A program made the translations under genes and the position numbers. The notes under the pieces are model-generated. The model had not been told where the DNA came from. It saw nothing but the letters and a program-made list of their open reading frames with translations, and searched no databases. Of a stretch of 64,000 nt of DNA, positions 53,864-64,000 are shown in pieces; the stretch's first letter is position 1; every line of letters begins with the position of its first letter. Origin of the DNA: Ceratodon purpureus. Lineage: Eukaryota; Streptophyta; Bryopsida; Pseudoditrichales; Ditrichaceae. Location: positions 2,352,068 through 2,416,067 of the forward strand of contig CM026427.1 of NCBI GenBank assembly GCA_014871385.1. The letters are read 5' to 3'.

Positions 53864-56005
53864 CTTCCTCTTCTCTTACAGAAGTAGTGCACATCTGAAG
53901 AGTTATCTCGGATTTTGAGAACCAAATAGCGATCATTCACTTAAGTTTTGACGAATTTTCGTAGCTGAGTGGACCTGTCATTGTGTAAATATGAGCACCG
54001 TGGCCACTCTCCGAAATTATTACCACTCTTGGGACAACCGAGTTCCCAAATTCATTGAAGAACACATACATAATTTAATTCTTCAAATACTTCAGATAAT
54101 TCTATCTGCCAAATCCAGCTTCTGTCTTTACTTTCTGAGGCATGTTCATCGAATATGTAACGGTTCGCAATCAAGCTGAACGGATCCCTGACTTGGTATA
54201 GCTCATTCAGTGAGTCTCTGTTATGTATTCTGTGCAATCTCTTCACTTCTGCTAGTCAATGAATGGCAGACAGCAGATTCATAAATTATATTTGTATCCA
54301 TTCAACATCGGCACGATTCTCAAATTGTAAAACCACGTGAAGAAATGAAACCCAGACGAAGTTCGAACCCATCTTCCACCTACAATACGATTGGCTGGAC
54401 CGAAATACATGCAAACGAGCTGAACAGTGACATCAAATGTCATGCTAAAAGACAGTCGTACAAATCTACAGTATGTTTGGTAGCCTAGTGTGAACCCCAA
54501 ACTGGAGAATGCAGACAGAATTCAGCTCTAAACATCCTTTCGAGCCTCGATTGAATCGAACAAATAGTGAACATCCTGAGCAACCGACTGGCCTTCAAAA
54601 AGGACCCGGACTCTGCCCTCAACACAGCTTCCGACCTTCATGAAGCCACCTGTCCAGGTTCCTGTATTCCTTAACAAGTTGGAACAATAAGTTGTATCAG
54701 ATCAAAACATATGATACGGCTAATTTGGTCGGTGAAATGTTGATACGAGAACATGGATTTATTGTGATCATATCTCTGGTATAGATGTTCATTCTACTTC
54801 ATCAACTCGTAGGAATAAATAATTAAAATTCACGGGGAATCCGTTTCTCGGTGCGCGTGGAGTGGCCGCCGCAGACCCGCCAATTCTGCACTAGTTCTAG
54901 TATATAGGTTGCCCTCACTATTTATCAACGCACTATTCAGATTTTATATTTCCAAAGGTAAGCCTTCTGTATACCGTATATCGATAGGAGGTTCATTCAC
55001 CCTTGAACAAATATTTTAATTTTATTGGAATAATAAGGTTTGTTTACCAAAATTTTAATTATTTTTTATTTCAAAAAATATATATTAAAAAATCCTTTGA
55101 GGATTAAAAATAGGTAAATTTCACATGAAATAATTTCTCGTGTTTTAATATTTCCATCCTTAAATTTATCAAAAAAAATTGCATTTTTTTTAGAATTACA
55201 TAGGAACAACTTGATATCGACGTACAATACAAAAAGTAAGAATGTTCATATATTCTAGATCTTCTTATGAACATTTGTTTTAGATATTTAGGTAAATTCT
55301 TTTGTTGATTTTAGATGCCAAAATGTTTGCACTTAAATAAATAAATATATTTTTATACTTATTTGGAGGACGATACAAGACAACTTAAATATCCTAAGAG
55401 CATTCCACCTTCCCAAGAGCACGGAATGTATTCCGGGAGAATGGACATTGAGGTTGGAGAAGAGAGTGACACCTCATCATACATTCATGAAGTGGGAGAA
55501 TGGTAACTCAAGGTAACTTCTACTTGGATGAAGTAACATTCCGGGAGAATGGACATTCCCTGAGGTTTCTCTACTGTGACTCCCACTGGTAACTATAAAT
55601 CACCAAAATCCAAAAAGGACTGGGCTGGAGTCGTGTTCACACAGCGTGCAAACAAAACAACAAAACAAAAGTGTAAAAAGCAGACGTGGGCATGATGTGA
55701 AATTGTGAATGCTCACTAGCCTAAAATTAGGGTTTGGCGCTCCGACAACAGACCTCGGACTCTGTTCATTTTTTCATTTCTGTTTTGGTTTTTCATCTCA
55801 CTTCCGGCGATCATTTCGACAACAAACCATCAGTTGTGTTCATGCACTGGCGATGTTCCAGAGAGTGAAGTGATCTCCGCGCAAGGGAGGAGCTGATTAC
55901 ATGGAGCATCGGGGCTTGCATGGTGCTGGGGTTTGGTGAGGAGTCGGTGCGTGATCGTCGCTAGGGGGACCGGGGAGGAGGCAGCGGGGATGTGAGAGTG
56001 GGCAG
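53864..56005. other. Non-coding spacer with old repeat at its right part
   Basis: AT-rich (especially 54950-55380). 55416-55600 shares phrases with the MITE-like element at 14.4 kb. No gene was found. Confidence 0.5.
55416..55600. repeat. Fragment related to the MITE-like element at 14.4 kb
   Basis: Contains AAGTGGGAGAATGGTAACT, ACTTGGATGAAGT and CTCTACTGTGACTCCCAC, all with near matches at 14.58-14.86 kb, plus two copies of ATTCCGGGAGAATGGACATT. It looks like a truncated or rearranged relative. Confidence 0.5.
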
Positions 56006-59000
56006 ATGAATTTGATTGCGCTTGTAGAGATCGTGGACGTCGTGTTGGCGTATCTGGAGACTACATGGCGTCGGTGTGCTCGGATCATGGGGGCGAGGAC
56101 GCTCAACGTGGCCTACATACTCGTGCTGGTAGTGCTCTCCTCGTGGCTGCTGTTGGCGAGCTTGACTCGCTTCCCACGCACCCGTGTTCTCCAATGCAGG
56201 CATTCCTTGACTGACAGTATGCTCACACCTCACTTTTGTGGTCCCGATGTCTAGTTCTTTTTGTTGTTTCGGAGCTTTCGATTTTTGAGGTTTTTTGCAC
56301 TTTCTAAGTAAGGTTTCTAAGCCAAGTACATATAAGTCGACTCATATGTTCACAAGAGTGACATGCATTGGGGTGGGGTTCCCGATGCAGCATTCTACCG
56401 ATACTCGGATACAGCAAGTTTTATGTGCAATGCGATTCGTGGTTCATGAGAAGCTTAGTTTGATTAGAGACTCGATTGTGATTTGCAACCTCAGGATATT
56501 TTTCTTTGTTTGAGGATTTTCCTTTGGTGATATCATCGAAGCATTTTGCTTTTGAATGGGTGCAATTCTTGGATGTATTAAATGATGAACAAGCTGTAAT
56601 TGCCATGTTTGGTTGATTTTGTTCATTGGATGGTAGAATGTATCATAATTTATTGGTGTTTTGATCTAGCTCTGTTGTCCTTCAAGTTTGCTGATGTTAT
56701 TTTCGATTGCAGGAAGCGCACACAGCTTTGAGAATAATGAGCGGTCTAAGCTGTACGAAAACATGGCAGCGGAGCTTGGCAAACAGGGGCCTGTTTTTCT
56801 TGGGGGAGGAGAGACCTCACAGTCTCTGAAGGTGTGCTCATAGTTTGTGTATTTGTTCGTTGTTAGAAACTGAGAGATCTAGTGGTATGGCATGTTGTGA
56901 TGTTGATACAGTTCTTCACGATGGTCAGTTTCACCAATTGGTTTTACCTACTAAGGATGTGTGGTGCTCGTTTTGTGTGCAGTTGTCAGATTTATTTTCT
57001 GTGGTAGAAGGAAAAATCGTGCCCATCCATAAGGTATTTCAAAAACATCTTTCGATGACTGCTCAAATGCAATTTGTAATGGGTTGAGATGGTTGAAGTA
57101 TATATCCAACCCCGTGCTATTCAAGAATCATGCAATAACTTTAGAGTTCATATCTGACCATACTTTTTGGTGAATTTTCTATAATAGCAGCTTTAACAAT
57201 TACGTCTTGCTTCCTCTTTTCTGCCTTTTTTTTCTTCCCAAAAGAACTTATTTTAAGCTAAGTGACTTGTGCTTCAACCGATCGGACAGTTATCAAGGTC
57301 CTAGAAGTCAGCTGCAAGTCACTTAGGGTACAGAAGGGTATTTGATATAGGCATAGGACGACACACTCAACTATGCATTTCTCTTGAGCAGGCTGCAAAC
57401 CCACCAGTGCGGGCAGTTGTTCTGTATCTCGACCCTGACGCGGCTCATGAAATCTCGTATGTTTGTTTCTGACTGCATTTTGCATCCGGTGAAATCATTC
57501 TCCGTTAAAAGATTACGGTAGCTCAGCATTGAGTGAACAATCATAGGTTGTTGCTTGATCCTCTAAAGCTTCCCTGGTGAATCACTTCATTCTCGATTTG
57601 AATCATATCCTAGCTCTTATCGATAGTCCAGCCTTTAAAGGACTAGAGTCTCACCTCTTTAATGATGTAGCAACATGTTTACCTGAGTACAATCACATCA
57701 ATTATCATTAAAGATGCCTGGATTATTGCAGGCGGACAGTGAAGAGTGTTCTCTCACCTCATTTTTCGAAAACAGGTGAATACCATTTTTATTCGAATCT
57801 TGCCAATATTTAGATTTGACTGATGTAGTTGCCAGTGAGGTTTAGAGTTACAGTATCATCAGATACGGCGGCTTAAATTCAGGTTATACCTTCAGGGCCT
57901 TTCTCATTGCTCTGTTTTATGATTACAGGGGTATGGTACCAAGATCCAGATTTCTACCATTTTAGCATGCATCATGCGTCGCACCATCAAAATCCCGTGC
58001 CAGCCACCCCTGAAGAGGTAAGGAAGGTTCCAATTCGGCATTGATGAGTAGTAGATTAGACACGAACAGAGCAAACACCAAAAGGTTTGATTCACTGGAG
58101 CGAAGACTAGGCATGTTGCGGTATCCTGTTCTCAGCAGGTTCAATAAAAGTCTCGTCACATTTTTTCTCTCATTTTTGCCTAGCTGTGTAATACGGTCGC
58201 TTTAATTGATTCAGGTAGAGATTGAAGCCGCATCGGTTAAGAATGTGGCAGATCGAAGTTGGCTTTTGGAGATTGAGCTTGAAAGAGTAGTGCTTACTCC
58301 TTCTGGTGTACTCCTAGGATGCTGGCAGGTTCTGTCTGTTCTTGACTTCTCGACCTCCAGTTATTTCCCCTGTCTATGTCGTTACTTCTTGAACTACAAC
58401 ATTTCCTTGTTTCCTTTCCATCTATCCTATTGCCTCTAACTTTACACGAGATAAGTTGCCATGAAGGGATCGTCTATTCTACGGTTTTTGGGGAACTGAG
58501 TTATCGCTTTGTGACTTTTGCTGTCATTCGTTATGCATTGATTCGTTCTTGCTTTTAGTGATTCTAGAGCAATTGCATTTTGCATTAAACAGGTTTCAAA
58601 AGGCACAGATCCGTCACTTCTACGGAAGGAGCTGAGAACAGCTCTGCCTCGATCGCCAGCAACTCAGGTGGTGAGTTCTTAGTAAATCATCAAACAGCCG
58701 TTCAATACATTCAAGACCTACATATACTCAAGACATAAGTTGTTTTCTGTAATGTGGCGAGAGGTTTTCAACGAACTCTTAAGTTCAAAGTTGTGCAAAT
58801 AGTATGTATTATGCAGTCATCGATTTTTGCGCATTGGCATGTTTTGCTTGCAATTGCATGTATATCAATTGTCTGTTGGCCTGTTGTTGCAGTATAATCC
58901 AACTATATTTTATACTTCTTTCGCGAGACTTTTGAGCCCGCCGCTTACAACTCGCAAGGTCAGACAAATCAAATTTGGAACTAAGTAGATAAACTAATCA

Positions 59001-59658
59001 TCTCAATCATTTACTAGCATGTTCTCCACTGAGCATACACTTTTTACACGTTCTTGTTTGTGTTGTGAGTGTGCGATTCGAGAACTATACTAGTGAAGTA
59101 CAGTCTCTCAGGACGGCTTTTAATGTTGTTTGACCTTTTGCAACCTTCTATTATCCACTGGCTGTCAACAGGATGAATCTATGGAGGCGGTGCTGGAAAT
59201 GTTTAAGGAGCTTGTTGTTGAGCTAAATCTCAAGCTTTGCTCCAAGGTACGACTTCACGAAGAAGGGCTTGAGATTATCTGTTGACCTATTTATCATGAG
59301 CTTTGGTTTGAGAACAAGTTAGGAATTTGGCTTGCATCACAATCGAGTGTGTTTGATAATACCTGATCAAGCACGTCTGTTTCATTCATATGCTGTGCAT
59401 TATAGTAATTCGAAATTCTTACACTGATTGAAACGTTTTCCTAGAGTGACCATCGTCGTACTACATATGACGTGTCATTTCCATTTCATTCTATCAAACG
59501 TTTCTTCCACTTTCTGAAAGGCAATTCTGTGTTTGCAGACCACAGTTGAGGAGCTTTGGTATGTTGAAGAACTTGATATTCTTGCCTTGGCCTTGAAAGG
59601 GAGAACTCGGATCAGGCGCTTCCGACTAAAGCCTCAGCCCCCTCATCCAGAGGGCTAG
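56006..59658 (+). CDS. Plant-conserved membrane-anchored protein, 2H-phosphoesterase-like pattern (11 exons)
   Basis: Exons are 56006-56216, 56713-56831, 56983-57033, 57392-57456, 57732-57775, 57929-58017, 58215-58328, 58593-58670, 58893-58958, 59172-59246 and 59539-59658; every junction is GT-AG with matching phase. 343 aa from 56006, or 316 aa if the ATG at 56087 (MGARTLNVAYIL) is used, which places one membrane segment at the very N-terminus. Landmarks: VVLYLDPDAAHEIS, VWYQDPDFYHFSMHHAS, GVLLGCWQVSKGTDPSLLRKELR, YNPTIFYTSFARLL and ELWYVEELDILALALKGRTR. HFS-M and the second xTSF motif resemble the paired HxT/Sx of 2H phosphoesterases; in this copy the second His position is Tyr. Probably a single-pass membrane protein; the enzymatic role is inference. 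Confidence 0.85.
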
Positions 59659-61502
59659 AACAGGAAACATTACGAACAGATACATTGATATTTATCCTAC
59701 CCTGCATTGTACGTTAAATTGAGTATATGTCACGCCACTTGCGTTCTTTACACCGTATTGGGAATAATTCACCAATATTCATTACATAACATTCCCAACA
59801 GCTACGTTGAGAACGAGCATAAGCAGTGGCAATAATGTTGTAGGCAGCAAATTGGTGCTAATAACTGCCTATGTTAGAAGTCCTGAACATTTTTGGTTCT
59901 AACACAAGACAGTCCATGGAAGTATACAATTCCTTTTAATCATCGTAACCAATAATTACGAGGGAATTGCTCTTTTCTATATTTGAGGTAGCAAAACATG
60001 TGATGATGGTGAGTGTGCAATGCTTCAAAGTAATGCTTTTTCTATTACTGTAGAAATTAATGTGCAAAATCACGTAACCTTTCTAATTGTATCGTGTCTT
60101 CTATCATGGAATTAATCTAAATATTATTGTTTAGTGACATTGAAAAAAAATTTGGGTCGAGTAAAAAAGTTGTATTCACAATAGTTCTTTCAAAGTTGAC
60201 ATCGTTTTAGTACTTTGTTACAAATGAATATTTTACGAAGGGTCTATTGGGAATACATAATTTAATAAGACACAAATATATAAAGATAATGATAAAGATA
60301 GATATTAAATAATAAAATTCTGAAAATATTATTTGAATTGAAATATCCACTTTATTATTAAAAAAAAAATTAAAAATTAAAAATGTATGTCCGTTGGCTC
60401 AACTATCCTTCTTGTTAGTTGCAAACTAACTTCACAACAAATCTTATATGAAACTTCATTTATGTACTTTTGAAAACATTTTGACATTTTTAGAATTTGA
60501 AAGGTTGTTTGTGTGTCGCTTGAAATTTTTCAATGACTTTCAATGTATCTTTTTGCACAATTTTTATATTTTATGTATAAATATCTTGACACAATGCACA
60601 TTGTGAATGCATTTATAATTTCTTACTAAAAAACTTGGAAATCCTAAAATTTACAATTAATTTAAATTATATATTCAAGAATTTTAAAGATATGATTAAA
60701 ACATTAAAAATGATGGTCAATGAAAAAAACACTTTAACACATTGGAATTTATTTATTTATTCATAACTATTAAATTATGCGGTGGTCTATAGGCCATCAC
60801 AAATCATTGACGCTTACAATATCCAAGCAAATTCATGTTAAAATGTGAATTTTTTGATAATATGCACACAATATTTAAAAAAATCTATAATGTGCCAAAA
60901 CATCTTTTTTTTAATGCTAAATTAATCTAAAGACTAAATGTATGAGTATATTTTTTAATCATAAAATTATAACGATTTATAAAAATTCAATGTATTAGCG
61001 TTGTAGGCCCCAATGATTTCCAGTGGTGGATAGGCTGCATAATTTATTTTGTATTAAATATAATTAAAATTAGATAATATTAATCTAATGTAATATATAG
61101 GTATTACAAGTTCATTTTTGTATTTATTTAAAGCTGAATTTATCATTAATTTTGTATTTTTGTGATATATAAACAAAGATTAACTTCAATATAATGAAAA
61201 AATCATAAATAAAACAAGTATCAAACTAATGAATTGATATTTTTCCTTCCTACAAAAATATATACAAAGTGTGAATTAAGTTCTATTTATTTGAAAAAAT
61301 TTGAACTTATCTAAATCCAATTTCATAAAATTTTGTTTAGCTAAAATTTAGTAATCATTTATTTTAAATCAATCAAAATTATTATTCATAATGTAATAAA
61401 GACAATTGTTGATCACTTAAACATATGATTTCACATTTAATGAATTTTACAAAAGCTGTAATAAATTAATGATATTTGTAATCAACTCTAAAAATATATA
61501 CT

Positions 61503-61721
61503 TTAAAGAAAACAATGAAATAATTTAGTTTTACAAATCAATATTTTTGATAGTATTGATGTATTAAAGAATTGTAGAATTACTTTATCCACACAGAACA
61601 ATATATTCAGGGGCAAGTTACCAACACGGATAGGGTTTGTATGGCAGGAGAAGGAGCCGGAACCAGCAAGGCCTTGCCCAAAAGATTCAACATCGTCCTC
61701 AAGGTTAATACTATCGAACAA
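61503..61721 (-). other. Short coding-like remnant
   Basis: A 72-codon frame of which the first 40 codons (DSINLEDDVESFGQGLAGSG, FSCHTNPIRVGNLP) are of normal composition and embedded in AT-rich DNA. No family is recognised. Probably a fragment of a decayed gene or element. Confidence 0.25.
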
Positions 61722-62177
61722 TAACGGCTGAAAATCGGAACATTCTATAGTGCCCCTTACAACCTCTGGTTCAATATCGTACCATCTGTCGTCGGCAATA
61801 GTTCCTTGCCAAAAGAATCACATAATACCAGTACATTACCCTCTCCCACCTAATTGAATTCCTATAATTACTATTAGTTATTGTTGTAGAATCGAAGAAG
61901 TTAAAATATCTCTTCTAAGTTCTTAGTTGTCGGTCCTTGTATGTTTATTATGTTTGTATCGATAACTGAATCACTTAGGTGAACATTAAAAAATATCCAC
62001 TTTTTCAACTACCGTAGTTAATGATAATCTTTGAATATAATAAAAAAATAAGGTAATGTTAAGCTCAAAGACCTCTAATTTTTAATCATAACAATTAATT
62101 AAAATAATTTTTTTTTTCATACAATGGCTCATAGTTTTTATTTTAAAAAATTGAAGATTGTTACTAGAGAGTAACTC

Positions 62178-62525
62178 GGGCCGAAGGCCCACGTGAATGA
62201 AGTGTTTGTTGGGGATAGTGATACTAAGTATGCCACCATGACCTACAGAGTGCATGCTACCCTTGCTGCCTCCTTTCGAAGGTAAACACTATAACTACCT
62301 AGCCTAGAGCTAAGTACTATCATTAGGAAGAACGGACAAGTTCTCCACCCCTAGGACATTTTAAAGGGTACCCATACAACAAGGTCAAGAGACTCCCCAC
62401 CAAGATTGGGTGGATCAATGGTGCTAAAGCCCCGGGCGGCATTGGGATTCGAATCCTGGTCATCCCAGAGGGATGCCAAGAGCCTACCTAACCATTGCCC
62501 GAAGGCCCTATGGTAGTTTAAAATC
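62178..62525 (-). repeat. tRNA-derived SINE-like repeat
   Basis: On the minus strand GGATTCGAATCCC matches an RNA polymerase III box B, and about 50 nt upstream GCAATGGTTAGGTAGGC could serve as box A. The repeat is GC-richer than its surroundings and bounded by GGGCCGAAGGCCC (62178) and GCCCGAAGGCCC (62499). It is a candidate SINE, single copy in this window. Confidence 0.5.
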
Positions 62526-62844
62526 ATTCCGGACCAGATTGTTACTACCATTATATGTCAAAGTATAAAATATGTTCACTTTTATGTTTTGAAATTGATA
62601 AGATGTGATCAAACACTAATATGGATCTATCTATGTTATAAACAATTCATATCACATATGCAAAGATAATACTATTTCATTAGCGTTATTGCTCGGAAAA
62701 GTTTATTGACAAACTAAGTGCTGGTTCACAAGCCTAAAATCGTTGTTAAAAACGATTTCAAATTTATGTAACTGTAAGATGCTAATTATCACACAAACAA
62801 AAAAAAAGATTTTTATTCATTTGGAGTTTTATGCTGGTACATCG

Positions 62845-63541
62845 ATCTGTCCAGCATCGCTTGGAGCGCATTTTCTACATCAAGAAAATAAATCACATAG
62901 AAGTTAAAGAAACACATGTAGACAAAATTGCAAATTTGCAAGATAAGTCAAATGAGTAAGAAATTAATTCACTACTTACATTTCTTGCAAAGGACTTCCA
63001 AATCTTTCTTGATGTCTTTGAAGTGTGCCTCCATGTTGGTTTAAAGAGAGTTGATCCTCTCTTCAAGATTACTTATCTTTTCTTCAAGCTCTCCTAGCTT
63101 GCCTTGGACATCATCCTTCATTCCTCTAAGCTGAGTATCAGTCATGTATTGGCTAGCAGCTACTTTGGAGCAACACCCAGTGATCAATTTATGTATGAAT
63201 ATATTGTATTACTTTGTATTTTAGATTTTTAAAAGAAATCAAATTTTAGAGAATTAAAATTTTTTGATTGTAAATCTATATTACTTAAAAATATTTTTGT
63301 TGATAATACTTCCTAAGTTTTAATTTTCTATATTTTTGTTTAGAGAGTTCTACATCCAATACTTACAGTTCCATCAGGAGATGTTGCTTATACTATACGT
63401 TTTTGTTTCTCACAAAATTTCAAATATAGCTCTTGAAGCTTAAGGGCATATTCTCCACGAACAATTTTTTTGATAAAATCTTTATTTTTATATAATATCA
63501 TTCCTATTTGATGGCATAGATCATTGATGGACTTGGCCATG
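62845..63541 (-). pseudogene. Decayed gene with coiled-coil exon
   Basis: Exon-like blocks on the minus strand: an ATG at 63541 opening MAKSINDLCHQIGMILYKNK, a coiled-coil block near 63170-62985 (QGKLGELEEKISNLEERINS, KDIKKDLEVLCKK) ending at a strong GTAAGT donor, and a short block after a TTGATGTAG acceptor near 62875. The frame is broken. The family is not recognised; it may be a host gene remnant or derived from a mobile element. Confidence 0.35.
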
Positions 63542-64000
63542 ATTCAAATGTAAGATTTACACTTTGCCATGATATAGTATATATCATACATCACATATTT
63601 AGTTTTGTTTTGATTTAAAAACATACTTATACTAATTTTTTATTAAATGAAAATAAAATGACCATTTTTGCTTATAACATGTTTGCAATTTTTTTAATCA
63701 ATGCTTTTGTTATACTATAAAAAAATCAATATACAAAATTATGTAACACTTTTGCTTATATCATATCTTTTATCAGGAAGGGTGATGTTTATGTAAAAAG
63801 TCATGTTTTCCGATTTTTTTAAAAGTTCTATAAGTTAATCTAAATATAATTGTTTGATAACTTTGACAAAAGACTTTGGTGTATCGTAAAAAAAAGCTCC
63901 CGCTTGTACTGTTCCGGTTGTTCTAATGCGGTTCCAAATTCAGTGGACTTTAGCCTCTTGAAGAAGAACAAAAAAGAAGCCATGTTTTGCTCCATTTAGT

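Larger units (their letters stand above)
59659..64000. other. Very AT-rich terminal region
   Basis: From about 60.1 kb the sequence is strongly AT-rich with long A/T runs. It holds the SINE-like repeat at 62.18-62.52 kb and exon-like remnants at 61.5-61.7 and 62.8-63.5 kb. Nothing else is supported. Confidence 0.6.

Noticed and set aside
56006-59658. GPI transamidase subunit PIG-S
   Set aside because: A single N-terminal membrane segment and the WYQDP/GCWQ/WYVEE motifs fit a different plant family; the length is too short for PIG-S.

Overview
The window reads as nuclear DNA of a land plant, most likely a bryophyte-grade one (moss or liverwort). The evidence is an AP2/ERF factor with a DUF7950-like region, a CACTA (En/Spm, TNP2) transposon, an Arabidopsis-type (TTTAGGG) telomere-like stretch, plant-type kinases with an N-terminal helical region, and an 11-exon gene of a plant-conserved uncharacterised family. 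Introns are mostly 100-500 bp with clean GT-AG borders. The exact species is not claimed. All family names come from motif recognition by eye.

Layout. (1) 0-11.1 kb is a GC-richer module with two divergent genes. The minus-strand gene (1-4428, running off the left edge) has a ParB/sulfiredoxin-like motif, and its later part resembles the glycine-rich loop of a DNA methyltransferase. The plus-strand gene (5438-9349) resembles the DUF7869 family and has acidic residues placed like an RNase H/DDE nuclease. A 17-nt GC hairpin (GTCGGCTGCCCGCCGAC and variants) recurs about 18 times in this module, in all four of its introns, in exons, at a stop codon and in flanking repeats. I did not see it in the other 53 kb. 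This is the best candidate for an undescribed system: probably a DNA transposon-like unit with its own short palindromic element. (2) 10.6-11.4 kb holds a 100-bp tandem repeat and a telomere-like tract. (3) 12-22.8 kb holds minus-strand genes for a DUF7950+AP2/ERF protein, an alpha/beta-hydrolase (SERAC1-like) and a pseudokinase, head to head with a plus-strand active protein kinase. (4) About 23-35.7 kb is a CACTA-type DNA transposon with an intact minus-strand TnpA-like gene (642 aa) and a plus-strand TNP2 transposase gene with one frame change. (5) 35.9-39.3 kb holds two small tandem BRCT-type genes with identical exon phases. (6) 39.6-41.1 kb holds two 440-bp direct repeats. (7) 41.7-47.0 kb holds three tandem paralogues of an unrecognised family, then a 390-bp tandem duplication and a fourth unrelated orphan at 49.8 kb. 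(8) 53.5 kb holds a small DUF7748-like gene, and 56.0-59.7 kb a clean 11-exon gene. (9) 60-64 kb is very AT-rich, with a tRNA-derived SINE-like repeat and decayed exon-like pieces.

How the parts relate. Modules 1 and 4 share one plan: a minus-strand accessory DNA-binding-type gene and a plus-strand nuclease/transposase gene diverging from a common spacer. The kinase, pseudokinase and hydrolase are the domain types found fused to NBS-LRR proteins in bryophytes, so that cluster may serve signalling or immunity; this is inference. The BRCT pair and the 41.7-47 kb family are recent-looking local expansions beside mobile DNA.
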